Shown: positions 35,026-46,586 of the stretch, in pieces
Layout of the letters: the number at the start of each line of letters is the position of its first letter
Numbering within the stretch: the stretch's first letter is position 1
Source: Uloborus plumipes
Taxonomy: Eukaryota > Arthropoda > Arachnida > Araneae > Uloboridae
Reading direction: 5' to 3'
Assembly: GCA_038373865.1 (NCBI GenBank)
Contig: JAXGGA010002828.1
Location: forward strand, 49,804 to 113,803
DNA length: 64,000 bases
The notes under the pieces: model-generated
Databases searched by the model: none
What the model was told of the DNA's origin: nothing
What the model saw: only the letters and a program-made list of their open reading frames with translations
Program-made: the position numbers and the translations under genes

Positions 35026-37290
35026 AGTGCTGAACGTCTGTGAAAGCCGCGCCTAGCACTCGCGTACCATTCTACTTAAAAGAGGGGTGATGGGTTGTGA
35101 GTGGGAACCTTCCGAAGTTTTCAATTTAAAACGTGCATTTTTGCTGTCTTTACATATTGAACTAAACTATGTATTTGCAATTAACATCGTTCTACGTTGT
35201 TTGATACGGCTCAAAATGCTTCTTATTATTCGTCCCCTTATTATTATCTCACCTAAAACCCCTATTTTGATAAAATCAGAGAAGACCTGACGCATGCGTA
35301 AACATGCGTGAGGTTTTACCTCAAGAAAATCAGACAGTACATATTAATTTGGAGACTTAATATAAATTCCGAAATTGTCATTACCATCCATTTTGATTAT
35401 TCAGAATTTATGTATTCAATCGTGGGTCTGGACAACAAAAAGAACTAAAAGGTGTCTATAAAATATAGTTTTACAATGCTTCAAGTATTTAATCTGAAAT
35501 CCACTTTCTTTTTAACATCAGTGTTCCGGGCACATTAGTTGAGAAGCACTGCTTTCCACTGTCGCAAGTGCAGAAATAAATAAATTTAAAATTATAAACA
35601 TAAAATAATAAACCTTTTTATGTAATTCATAAAACTAAGACAAGTAAACGTCAGTCAACATCTGGATAACACGTAAACCGCAGAAATAGGCTTCAATTAA
35701 AAGTACTAAATCAATTCGAGGAATTAAAATAGCATAATTCATTGAGAAAAAAAATGCTAGTCTTAATTGATTTTAAAAATGTTAGCAATTATATTTTCAC
35801 TTTTTTTTAACATTCAAAATTTAAAATACCATAAAGCAGCTACAAATAATAAATGCATAAAATAAGTAGACATAAATTCGTTTTGACACAAAAAAGTAGT
35901 GTTTGAGTTCTTCTTTTTTATAGCAAAACGTTCAGTAACAACAAAAGAAATTCAAATTTAATTACAAAACATCAGGGAATATCACTACAAAAACTCGAGT
36001 TTTTCATTTTTAATGATGAAATAAAGTGAAAAGCATCCTTCCAAAACATCAAAGGACTAAAAAAGTGTTTTCATTATTTTTTTCGGAAGCTTCATTCATA
36101 TTTCAAAGTCCCGGAGTGCACTGGGTCTTTGAATTATTGCGATCATCCATCAACAACAAAATAGTTCTTAGACTTTTTTTACGTCACGAAGCGCTTTAAA
36201 AATATCGTAAATTATCAACAAAATTCAATTTATTTACATTACATCAACTTGTAAAATGGATGATGTTGGTTTTACGAAATTTAATGTCTGGGGATTCCGC
36301 AATGGCATATGAACGATAAACAAAAGTCAATTTTAATTTTGAATAGATAGCTCGCTTCAACTTTAATGCAATGCTAAAATTTGTTATACAATTGAAAGTC
36401 TTGGGAGATGAAGGAGTTATGTGACAAAACAGAAATTTCGAGTACTTAAAGTTCAAAGTTTTATTGTTGCAGTTGTTGCAGCTTTTTTGTTTTCTGGTTT
36501 TGTCGTTAGTGTGCGTATGAAATTGGTCTAACGACATCTACCTTTTGATGTACCAAGTTTCATTTGCTTACTTGTATCCATTGCTTACCATTGTTCAAAA
36601 TATAGCATAGCCCGTTATCCTCCAAGCCCTTAAATTTATTTTGAAATTTTTTGCGCATTACCAATTAAGATTTTCCAATAACAGTAAAATCGAATTTCGA
36701 AAATGTTTTTAGTGTGGAAAGTTTCTGAATTTCGGAAAATCAATTTTACAACTTGTCTACTTTTTTCACACACTAATCATTGAAGAATTTCGCTATTCTC
36801 TGGCATAAACACTGAAAGAAAACCTGGATGTAATTTTGCATATTTAGTAGAAATGCTATACTTTCTGTTTTTAGATTAAAATAATAATAATATTAATGAC
36901 CCCGCATACAAGAACCTTATTTAAAAAAATGAAAAAATCCTTTTACCCAAGTACTCTGCTGTAAAAATTTGGTACGTTAGATCATAATCTACTGTCTGAT
37001 TTTCTTACGTAAAGCCTTCCGCGTATTTTCTCCGATCTTACCAAAATAAGAGTGATATTTAAGATAACAATAAGGGGAAAAATAATAAGAAGCATTTTAA
37101 GCAGTATCAAACAACGTAGAACGATGCTAATTTACAAATACTTAGTTTTAGTTGAACATGTCAAAAGGCTAGCAAAAATGCAAGTTTTAAATTGAATTTT
37201 CGGAAAGTTCCCACTCACAACCCATCACCCCTTTTTAAGTGGAATGGTTCGCGAGTGCTAGGCGCGGTTTTCACGGACGGACAGTACTAC
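35026..37290. mobile_element. 2.3-kb inverted-repeat element, unassigned
   Basis: The terminal arms are about 310 bp. The left (35026-35338) contains GCGCCTAGCACTCGCG and GGGGTGATGGGTTGTGAGTG, and the right (36980-37290) contains their complements in mirrored order (CACTCACAACCCATCACCCC, CGCGAGTGCTAGGCGC). The arms are well matched near the tips and decay inward. The spacer of about 1.6 kb is AT-rich without a transposase frame and includes a MITE at 36403-36632. The superfamily is unknown because no clean target duplication is seen. Confidence 0.75.
36403..36632 (+). mobile_element. GCTTGG-ended MITE, copy 1 (uninterrupted)
   Basis: It runs from CTTGGGAGATGAAGGAGTTA to the inverted end TATCCTCCAAGCCC. 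It is homologous throughout to 48531-48878, including AAAGTTCAAAGTTTTATTGT and GTCGTTAGTGTGCGTATGAA. It holds the empty site (GATGTACCAAGTTTC) for the small insertion present in copy 2. Confidence 0.7.
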
Positions 37291-37899
37291 AGTGGACACT
37301 GGTTAATTGAATCAGTGGATGATTGAATCAATCCCCTTAATGAATCAAATCGTCAAAAACAGAACAAAATCCAGCTTTATTGAAGCAAAACTGTTTAGAA
37401 CAAACGTGCATATAAACAGCGACCACTGTTCATCAAAAACTAAAAAAGAATACATTTTCTGAGTTAACTAAGAAACAATACATTTTCTGAACCAACACTT
37501 GATTTTATTTTTATTTATTTATTTATTTATTTTTTGAAGATTCAAAGCAATAAAGAATTTCCTTTAAAAGTAAAGCATTTGACAAAGTAGATATTAGAAT
37601 AAAAAGAAAACAAGTGTTTTTTTCCCCCAACCATAAACCATATTTAAATACGATATGATTTTTAAAGCCATTTTTCATGTGATTAAAAGAAAAAGAAAAA
37701 ACAAGCGTACAAAACTTTCCTAAAAATCAGCATTAAAACTTATAGCTCTAATTAATCATCGAAAATTATTTAATCGGCTCTGACATAATAAGCGAACGCC
37801 CTACGAAACTAGTTAAAACTCGGCGAATTCCTCAAACGAAATATCACATTCTAACTACTTGAGGGAGTAACTATTAAACAAACAATTCTCAAAATCTGT
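37291..37899. other. No feature recognised
   Basis: AT-rich with a (TTTA)n tract near 37505-37535. Confidence 0.4.
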
Positions 37900-38170
37900 T
37901 AAACACAGCGAAGTGCCCATAATCCTCATTATATTTGAGTATCCTCGAAATCCCATTTTGAGGCTCGTAGACTAATTAGGAGAAAATCCCGGAGTTATTG
38001 AATCTCAGTTGCAAATCTCCGATTTTAATGAGACGGAATACAAAGAATAAAGCCGAGATTCATGTTGCAAAAGCGTGCAAGTAAACGTGAAAACTCCCTT
38101 AATGAGTTTTCAAGTTTCGAATGACACATTCGGCGAAATTCGTTCAAAAGGCTAAAACGAATTCGTTTTC
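37900..38170. other. Complex unique segment, candidate conserved non-coding DNA
   Basis: This stretch is unusually free of homopolymers and repeats for the window. It has homeodomain-type cores (ACTAATTAGG, TTTTAATGAG), and GAGGCT...CCCGGAG...TGAAT motifs that also occur in similar order at 55846-55880. There is no open frame. Regulatory function is speculative. Confidence 0.25.
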
Positions 38171-40403
38171 TTTATTTGACTGTTCTACTAGTTGATTGAA
38201 ATGGTTCCTTTTTCCTATCAATGTTCTAGAATTGCTCTTGTCAATAAACATTTTTATTGCTCAGTTCTGCCCGTAAATAGTTAGTAAAAATGCGATTAAA
38301 GCACAAATATTTTTATTCAAGAAAATGTTAATAAATAATTAATGTTAATAATTTTGTATGTGCCTATTCAATATTGAAATTCACGTGTTTCAGTTGAGAG
38401 TGGCAAAAATTTTAACAATACGATAAAGTTTATACTGTCTAAGCAGTACACTTTGTATATGCCATTTTTACAATAGATTTTTCGATATAAATTTATTAAT
38501 TTACTTCTTGAAATTACTACTTCATTTGAATAGTTTTTTTTTTCTCTATATTTTATTCAAATTGTATTACTATTATAACTTCTTTTATTTGAATAACAAG
38601 AAAAATTTTCGGTTAGGTAGCAAGAAAATATACCGCCAAGTTAAATGACGTTCGTATAACTGAAAAGAACTTGTCGAAGATCTCAGTTATGGAAATATTC
38701 TCAAAAGCATCACCGAGAAAAGATTTGCGATAAAAAAAGATTTGACGGTTTATTCGGCATTTTTTTTTCGGGGTGTTAAATAACTACGTGCGCCTAGAAA
38801 CAACAACCACAAAAAAAAAAAAAAAAAGACTCCAAATCTTGTTGCGTTGGAGTTAATACGCAAGTACCAAAAATACTTGACGTGCTTTTCCAGATATTGG
38901 TGCCACAGTGATTCCAAAAATCCCGTTAAAATGTAAAAATTCGCCAACTAAATAAATTTGACCATCTAAAGCCATCAAAAGTTTTGATAGAACTATCGTT
39001 TTAAAAGACTGATTTTTTTTTTTTTTTTTTGCAATCTAAATGCAAGGAAGGCCCAACAAAGTTTTTGAATTAAGAAATAAAAAAGTGAGCCGTTTTGAAT
39101 GTTTTGGTAAGATATTAAATATTGCCAAAATAAAAACAATTATGGTAAATTTCTTGCCTATTTGGCACATAATATTTGGCTTTATAATTATTTCTCTAAA
39201 CGCTCTCTAAAAAGTAAAAACAAATCCTAACTACTATTAAAAATTAATCGTCAAGAAAATTAAAAAGATAACTAGCTAAAGCTAAAATTTCGTTTAGATA
39301 GAAAATAACTGAAAAAAAAAAAAAAAGAAAAGAAAATACAGTCAGGGTTAAGCATGGTAAATCTCGCCAAGCGAGAACGTTTTCGTATTCGCAGTTTCAG
39401 AGCTTAAACATTGCAATTTTGCGAGGACAAGGCAGATATTTCTTTTCTGATAAACTGTGGTGAAATTACGCTTCAGTTTCGCACTATACTTCCTGTGCTT
39501 TGTTTTTTCAATTCGTGCATTATGGATACAGCGACAGCAGTACCAATTTTACCGCGGGCAAAGCCGTGGCGGGTAACTCTAGTAAGGAATAAAAATAAAA
39601 GTTCTCAACTGCTTCCAAACAAGCTTCAAACTACGGCCCCTAAATTATTTTCAAAAAGTCACCACACGGTTTCAGATCTCTGCTTTTAATTAACAGAACC
39701 CTCTGTTATATGATCACGATACAAATCTCGCAGCCTTCGTAGATAATTAACGTGACTCTTTCATACTTAAAAAGAGTAACTTATTAATGACTTGGGTTCT
39801 GTCTTACAAGATATTCAAAATAAATATATTTTCTTACTTTTGGTAAATTTCAATCAACTTTCCAGTTATTAATAGGTGAACTGTAATTTTAATATGAAAT
39901 TCCCTAAAATTGAAAAGTTAAGCTTCGTCTAAAGCATTTAATTTTTCAAGTAAAAATGCAAATCATCCCATCCTGTTTTTTTTCAGAAGTAGCCTGAATG
40001 TTATTAATTCAGTGATGGTGGGTTTCTCTTCTGTTTATTTCAGTGGAAATGTAGTTTTGAATGCTTAGAAAATAAAACGAGGTGGAGTAACTTGAAAATG
40101 GGATTATTAGAACAATGATGATCCCAGCTCATTTCCAATAACTGCACTAAATTGAACTTTTCAAACTTATCAACTGTCAATCTTATGCATTTTTTCAGTA
40201 ACCTGTTTTTTTATCACTACGCTAGAGCTTCCTTATTCCTTCATCAAATTTCATGATTAATCCCTCTTTTTTAAGCATATTGTGCCGGCTAATGACGAAA
40301 AATAGATCCGCTCTTTAAATTTTTATTTATTTATTTATTTATTTATGTAATTTTTGTCAAAAAAAAATCTTCCTGTTTTTTCCACCCATTACTTCAAATA
40401 ATA
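38171..40403. other. No gene; possible retroelement end at 39.5 kb
   Basis: Mostly AT-rich with A and T runs (38810-38826, 39012-39032, 39310-39325). At about 39550-39582 ACCGCGGGCAAAGCCGTGGC followed by GGGTAACTCTAGT resembles the start or end of common arthropod retroelement repeats on the opposite strand. An overlapping open frame of 92 codons (39411-39689) has no domain. Confidence 0.4.
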
Positions 40404-40500
40404 GCAACGCAAATTTAGAATGAGATTGGATAGAGAGTCATGCTATTGATGTTAACGGCATGAGTTCGAATCGAGGTGGAAAAATATCGTTTTAGTTGAT
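40404..40500 (+). repeat. tRNA-like (SINE head) fragment
   Basis: GTTCGAATC at 40464-40472 matches an RNA polymerase III B box. The preceding 50 bases (AGAGAGTCATGCTATTGATG, then TTAACGGCATGA) have the spacing of a tRNA anticodon and variable region. Acceptor pairing is not convincing, so it is a SINE head or tRNA relic rather than a functional tRNA. Confidence 0.4.
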
Positions 40501-40766
40501 TTTTACTTCAGCAGAACTCGAATCTAACTTTTCATCATCATCATATATATTTATTTCTCAAAGCTTTTTATTTTTTCGGGGACGCTATAACTTTAGTAAT
40601 GCTTCAAACTGCATAAGTACTATTTAATTTTAAAGATTTTTTCACTGTTATCAGCAAAAAACAAACAAGCAACTCACATTTTTGCCGCTTTTCAAAAAAT
40701 TAATTAAAATACCCCGGGTCTTCTGCATTAATTCTGTCATGTGCGAATGCTCGACATGGTTCAGCT

Positions 40767-41678
40767 CAGTGGTTGGAAGTAGCGCGCTACAAGTATCGAA
40801 ACTACTGTAGTAGCTACATTTTTGAGTAGTTTGTAGTGTAGCGCACTACTTTTTTAAAAAAGTAGTGTAGTGAGTAGCGCGATACAAAAAAGAAGTAGTT
40901 TGTAGCGATTTCTGGAAACTACTTTTAAATTTGTTTCAAAAAAATTGTTTCCTGATTTGTTTTCAAAGCTACTTCGAAATCTGTAGACATTATGAATAAT
41001 AGCTAATTCATCACCCCCTTTTTGGTCAGAACATAACCATATCCGCAAATGAGAATGTAAGCTCAAGATCATAATCAATAAAATTTGCATGCGGCTGAAA
41101 TGGAGAGGGACATATTTAAATCTAACTGTAAATGCAGATTGATTCTTAAAGAAAATAAAAAGCTTTATATAATCAAGAAAATAATGCATTTTCGATAAAT
41201 TTCCAGCCCTTCTTGAATTAAATATTAGCTAACAAGAAATTATTGAAATTTCGAAAGTGGAACTCTTTCAATTTTTGAATAATTTCTTGCGGCGAATATT
41301 CGTAAAAATTGTTTAAAAAATAAATCAATAAATAAATAAATAGGGCAAATGGGCGCAAACAGAAAAAAAAGATAAAAGACAATTCTGAGTAATATTCTAC
41401 TTCCAAATGAACTAATTTATTAATCCAAACTACTTTTCTAATTTTTCGTTCAATCCTAAAACGGTGTTTGTGATTTATTTATTTATTTTTTAAAAAGTAG
41501 CGAAGTAGCGACTACATTTCAAAAGTAGTTTGTAGTTGTTACATTTAAAAAAAAGTAGTTGTAGTTGTAGTTAACTACATTAAAAAAAAAGTAGTTGTAG
41601 TTGTAGTTAACTACATTTATAACAAAGTAGTTGTAATTGTAGTTCGCTACAAACAAAAAGTAATTTTTCCAACCACAG
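40767..41678. mobile_element. hAT-type MITE with GTAGTT-rich arms
   Basis: Ends CAGTGGTTGGAA and TTCCAACCACAG, with an imperfect 8-bp duplication GTTCAGCT / GTTTAGCC (6 of 8). Subterminal arms are made of iterated AAGTAGTTGTAGTTGTAGTT and its complement (GTAGCGCGCTAC, GTTAACTACATT). The middle is AT-rich and non-coding. Confidence 0.85.
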
Positions 41679-41686
41679 GTTTAGCC

Positions 41687-43218
41687 AGCATATTTGAAAA
41701 TTTTATTCGATACTAATGACTTTGGTTGGGAAAAGATTGCAATTCAGAATATACCAGCTATGGTGATAGATAACTAGTAGTTTTTAAAACATGAACGTTA
41801 ACAGGCACAACCCTAAAAACCCCATTGTAACCACATGTAAGAGTAAAACAGATAGAAAAAACTGGTGGTGTAGCAAAGTAAATAACTAAAAATTAAAGCA
41901 ACTCATTATTTGTTCCGAGATTGTCTCCAGCCCACTCCTCCCCCTGAAAAATATATAACATGTTTATGCAATAGTGTTGAATTTGTCTGTATTACTTCTG
42001 TAAATAAAAGCATGTTATTTTAAACTACAATGTATTCATATGATTAATGTATAATATATGTTCCTCCTCGAGTATTTATCAATAGTTTAATTACATTTGA
42101 TGCAAAATATTTTTATGTTTCCGTGCCTGTCTGTATTCCTGTGTGCACCTACGTGTCAGTTTGTTTCCTGTTTAAGCAAAAGATTTCTTTGATTTTTCTA
42201 ATTTCTTCATAAGCAAAATTGTGAGAAAATTAAAATGATTCGTTTTCGTTTTATTTCATTTTTATTTTAACTCATACAGACAAATGTGTTTAAGCAGTAG
42301 TTTTCATCATCTTCTTCTTTCCCAAGAATCTTTGAAGTTTAAAAACATTGTTTGGGAAAACTATTCAAAAGGAACTAAACAATCATAACAAAAGAAAATC
42401 TATTTCTTTTTAAAAGGAAAAAAAAAGATTATAAGAATTTCTAGAAAAATAATCTTTCAGTTTCATACTTCATATGGTCTTAAAAATCAAGCCTTAAAAG
42501 TTTTCAATTTATATTTAAAGCTCGTTTGATCATCTCCTTTTCTGTCTCCAAACATGAGGAAAGAAATCAATGGATGACAAGGAAGAAAAGTGAAAAGTTA
42601 GACTTTTTTCTAGGAAAATAAATAAAAGAGTCGACTCTCTAGGTTCGTGACAGCTTTTCTGATGGGGATATTGTAAGATTTTTTTTCTTGGCCTGTCAAT
42701 TGACCCGTTAATTCAAAACTATTGAAAACTAGAAAAGTCATACTTATTTCTCCCTCAATAATTGATTTTCTCATTTTATTTCTCTGTTTTTTAATATAAA
42801 CTGCACTTATCAGTGATAGCTGTCATAAGTCTTTAAAAGTCACTAGTAACGAGACAATTTGCAGAAAATTAACATCTGGTGTGTTTTTTTTTTAAACGTT
42901 TATAATTAAAAGTTTGCAATAACACTGATTGTGGTTGCTTTTTCTTTCAATAATAATAACAACAAAAAGAAAAAGAAGACGCATTGGTTTTTTATTTCCA
43001 AGTTATAAGTTTAACAGGTTTTTCAAGCAATCAGAGTATTGACTTTAAATTTAAAATGTTTCCTCACCAAAATTGTGGACCTTGTAGAAATATTTAAAAC
43101 TATCTATGCTCATAGAAAATATTACGTTTCGCAAAATGCGAAATTGTTATTTTTTCGAGAGCTGGAGGAAGAAAGTGAAATAATTAATTTCGTTTACTTA
43201 TTCATTCATTTATTAAAT
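41687..43218. other. No gene or repeat recognised
   Basis: AT-rich unique sequence. No open frame above background. Confidence 0.4.
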
Positions 43219-43226
43219 CACTTACG

Positions 43227-43725
43227 CAGTTGTGCCCATCCCCCCCAAGCTCAATGGCGCAAATTCCCCCCCAAAAACTTTTCACAACCCTCTTGTGCTT
43301 TTTTATTTCTATTTTTCCCCTCTTTTTATTTTATTTTTTTAAATATTATGTATTTATTTTTTTAAATATTATTATTTTTTTATTATTTATTATTTTTTTA
43401 AGTATAACTATTATTTTTTTATAGATTATTAATTTTTTAAAAGTTCGAATTATGCGCGAATAGAATTGCTTTTTTTCCCTTCCAGACATTTCAAGCACAC
43501 ACACACAAAAAAAATAATAAATAAATAAATAATAATAAAGAAATAAAAGAAATACTTTAAATAAAAAATAAATAAATTAATAATTCAAATTAAAAAAATC
43601 GGGAAAAAATTTAAAAATAAAAATATTTAACAAATAATTTAAATAAATAAATAAGTTTTAAAAAATCCCCCCCCCCAAAAAAAAATTTTGATGGCGCAAC
43701 TTGCGCCCCCCTGTGGGCACCCCTG
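43227..43725 (-). mobile_element. hAT-type MITE (CARGGGTGCCCA family), copy 2
   Basis: A 499-bp element, inverted relative to copy 1, with ends CAGTTGTGCCCA and GTGGGCACCCCTG and a perfect 8-bp duplication CACTTACG (43219-43226 and 43726-43733). Inner blocks AAGCTCAATGGCGCAAATTC and GATGGCGCAACTTGCGCC match copies 1 and 3. Poly-C/poly-G tracts and TTTATT arrays fill the interior. Confidence 0.94.
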
Positions 43726-43733
43726 CACTTACG

Positions 43734-44500
43734 TATCAATTCAATAATTCATTTGAAACCCTTTCTTTCTAAATTCACTTATTCCCTCATTTTTGTACTT
43801 GATTACTTTTATTCAATCATTTAATATTTCTTATTTATTAATTAATTTATTAGTTTATTGTTTTATTCTTTATTCATTCATTCGTTGAAAAATATTTTTC
43901 ACAATGAGATAGGAAATATTTTATTAGTAAAAAAAGCTACTTTTCACTTTTCCCCGTGTAAAATAATAGTGGTTGCAGCAGTAAAAAATAGTATAGCACA
44001 TTTCCGGGGTATCTTCATTTTAAGCACAAAAATAAGTGTACACTAATTTCTTAATTGGAAATACTTAACAAATATTATTTTAATAAATGCCATTGCAAAA
44101 ACATTTGACTATTTTCAGAACAATGAGAAAAAAAACCGTAATGAGAAAGAAGGATTAAGTGCAAGTAAAGCTTTAATTTTTATTTGAAAAACCCTTGAAT
44201 GGCAAAAAAAGTCTTTCATAAACTCTTCCGTAAAAAAGGAAACCAGTTAAAAAAATACACTTCAAAGAAGTAGACTTTTTATGTCGACTAATAAGAGTAG
44301 AAAAAATATCAACTTTAATCAATTATATAAAGAAAACATTTCAAGCCTTGTGCAAAAAATTGTCCGGTAAAGAATTTTAGAAAAGAAACAGAAAAAAAAA
44401 TCAAAGACGATAATGACGGTTGTGTTTTTTGAATTAAGAGTGAGTCTTACACGTTGCTGCTAGTTACTAAAAAGGTTTTTTTCCTCCATATAATTATCTG
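43734..44500. other. No feature recognised
   Basis: AT-rich, with no open frame or partner. Confidence 0.4.
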
Positions 44501-45370
44501 GAATAAAAGGTGCAAATAAGAGGTGCATTTTTTTCCTCTTTTTTTACAAGGCGGGAAAATAGTCCTTTACATTTTTTAGCGGCGTGAAATTCACTTTTGA
44601 AGAATAAAATACACGAAAACCGAATATTGGAACAGAGGTTAGATTTAGTAAAAAAAAACTAACTTCTTGATTATGAAAGGTATACTGTGCCTGTATATCG
44701 AGCCGTTTAGTTTTAGAGATTCATATGACGATACGGTTTCTCTTTCTTTACAAGGCGAAAAAGTACTCCTCGACATTTTTCCGAGGAGTAAAATTTTAGA
44801 GAAATGAAATACACGAAAACTAAATATTGTAACAGCTTTTAATTTAATTAAAAAAAAAAAACAACTTTCCATTTATGAAATGTGTACAGTGTTGATTTAA
44901 CATACCTGTAGATACGTCTTGTTTTGGTTTTTAACAATCGAACTGTTTAGTTGTAGAGATGCAAATGGCGATATGTTTTTTTTTTCCTTTCTTTCCAACA
45001 GTGAAAAAACTCCTAGATAGTTTTTAGAGGAGTAAAATTCATTTTAGGAAAATGAAATGCATGGAAGCAGTGAGTATTGAAACAGTGATCAACTTAACAA
45101 CAAAAAAAACTAACTTTCTAATAATTAAATGTAATGATGATTTAACATAGATTGATACTGTTTTGATTTTAGAAATCGAGTCTCTTAGTTTTAAAGGTGC
45201 AAATGGTGATACGCTTTTCTTTTAACTTATTTTTCAAGCCATGACAATATTCATTAATATTTTTAGAGGAGTAAAATTCATTTTGGTAGAATAAAATACA
45301 CGAAAACTGAATACTGTAATAGTGATCCATTCAAAAAAAAAAGTTTTGGATTTTAACATTCGAGACGTTT
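44500..45370 (+). repeat. Degenerate tandem repeat, four units of about 200-250 bp
   Basis: The block GGAGTAAAATTCATTTT...AATGAAATACACGAAAACTGAATATTGTAACAG recurs, with variations, at about 44583, 44784, 45028 and 45268. Each is preceded by a GTTTAGTTTTAGAGATGCAAATG-like block and a pyrimidine run. The units are strongly diverged, so the array is old. Confidence 0.7.
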
Positions 45371-45774
45371 AATATCAAAACAGCTCAGTCCATGGATTTT
45401 TAAAAGTTGCTCCTTTTTTGAAATAAGTGATGCCCAATCTACACCCCGTAGGCAATTTGCGACCTATGATGCTGATCTGTGTGGTCGTTATTTCGTTCAA
45501 TTTTACAAATTGAAAGCCACGATTAGTTACACAATTAGAGCCAAATATTCAGAAATTGGTTTTTGGAAAACGGATAATTAGTTTGCAGCAATTTAAATAA
45601 AAATCATGTAACGATAACAATAGTTTTTAGTTCGCAAGTTACTACTTTTCCATGCTTCCCCATATTATTCAACAAGTTTTTAAATTTTTTTTTGTGTTCT
45701 CTCCCGCAAAAACAATTTTAGTATAAGCTGCAACAATCTGGTTGAAACAATTTGGGCATTCCTGGTCAACACTA

Positions 45775-46584
45775 CAGTTGAACCTCGTTAATTCGAACAC
45801 GTTTAAGACTAACCTCTTTTAGGGCGAATTTCATTTCTGATCCAGGACCTATTGTTTGTAGTTTATTGTTATTCGGATAAGACAAGGTACGGTTTAAACC
45901 AGGGGTTCCCAAACTTTTTTGCTCCGGAGACCCTTTAACGAGTTTTCCAGTTTCTCGTGGACCCCCTTTCTAGGGGTCGTTTCAAAACAAGTCAGGCACT
46001 GTAATAATAGAACTTAAGTATTCTAAAACCGCGAATTAGATGGTTAAGTTTCATTATAGCTGTTGTAAAAAAAAAAAACAGATGAAAATAAGTTTTTTTT
46101 TTCATGTAGCGAAATGAATCGGAAATTTATTCAACAGTATAATATACCTTTTCCTGGACTCTATCTTAAGTTCTTCATTAATGCTTATTCCAATCAGCTA
46201 TTTTTGTGCAGTAAGTTACTTTTTACTCAATTTAGCTATTTTCTTTGTAATTGCAAATTGATCTCATTAAGTTGAGGGAATAAATCCGTAAACTGAGCAA
46301 TGTCTGGTTTCCGTTTGATTACATTTTCTTTTCACTGAGATCTTTTACATTCCTAAACTGCAAATTAACATCAATTAAAAAAACAAAAACAAAAACCTTG
46401 TCAAGCATGATCCTTTTAAAGGAAAGCGTGATCCCCTAATTTACATTTTGTGGACCCCCAACTTTTTCTTTCTTTTATATGGACCCCTTGCAAGCTCCGG
46501 GGGCCCCCTGGGAGTCCCTGTGGACCATTTTGGGAACCACTGATTTAGACGAACTGATGTTGAAGGTCCGTTGATGTACGACTG
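45775..46584. mobile_element. pogo/Tigger-type MITE split by a hAT MITE
   Basis: The left end CAGTTGAACCTCGTTAATTC matches 10453; the right end CGTTGATGTACGACTG is its diverged complement. TA flanks are at 45773-45774 and 46585-46586. Taking out the nested hAT element and one 8-bp duplication leaves about 159 bp, close to the 171-bp copy at 10.5 kb. Confidence 0.82.
45900..46542. mobile_element. hAT-type MITE nested in pogo MITE
   Basis: A 643-bp element with ends CAGGGGTTCCCAAAC and TTGGGAACCACTG and an imperfect 8-bp duplication GTTTAAAC / ATTTAGAC (6 of 8). Subterminal GGACCCC repeats are present at both sides. It is non-coding. Confidence 0.87.
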
Positions 46585-46586
46585 TA

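Noticed and set aside
39411..39689. A 92-codon gene
   Set aside because: It overlaps a retroelement-like GCGGGCAAAGCCGTGGCGGG motif and shows no domain or conserved pattern.
40404..40500. Functional tRNA gene
   Set aside because: A good B box is present, but acceptor and D-arm pairing are not convincing and no terminator-ended full cloverleaf could be drawn.
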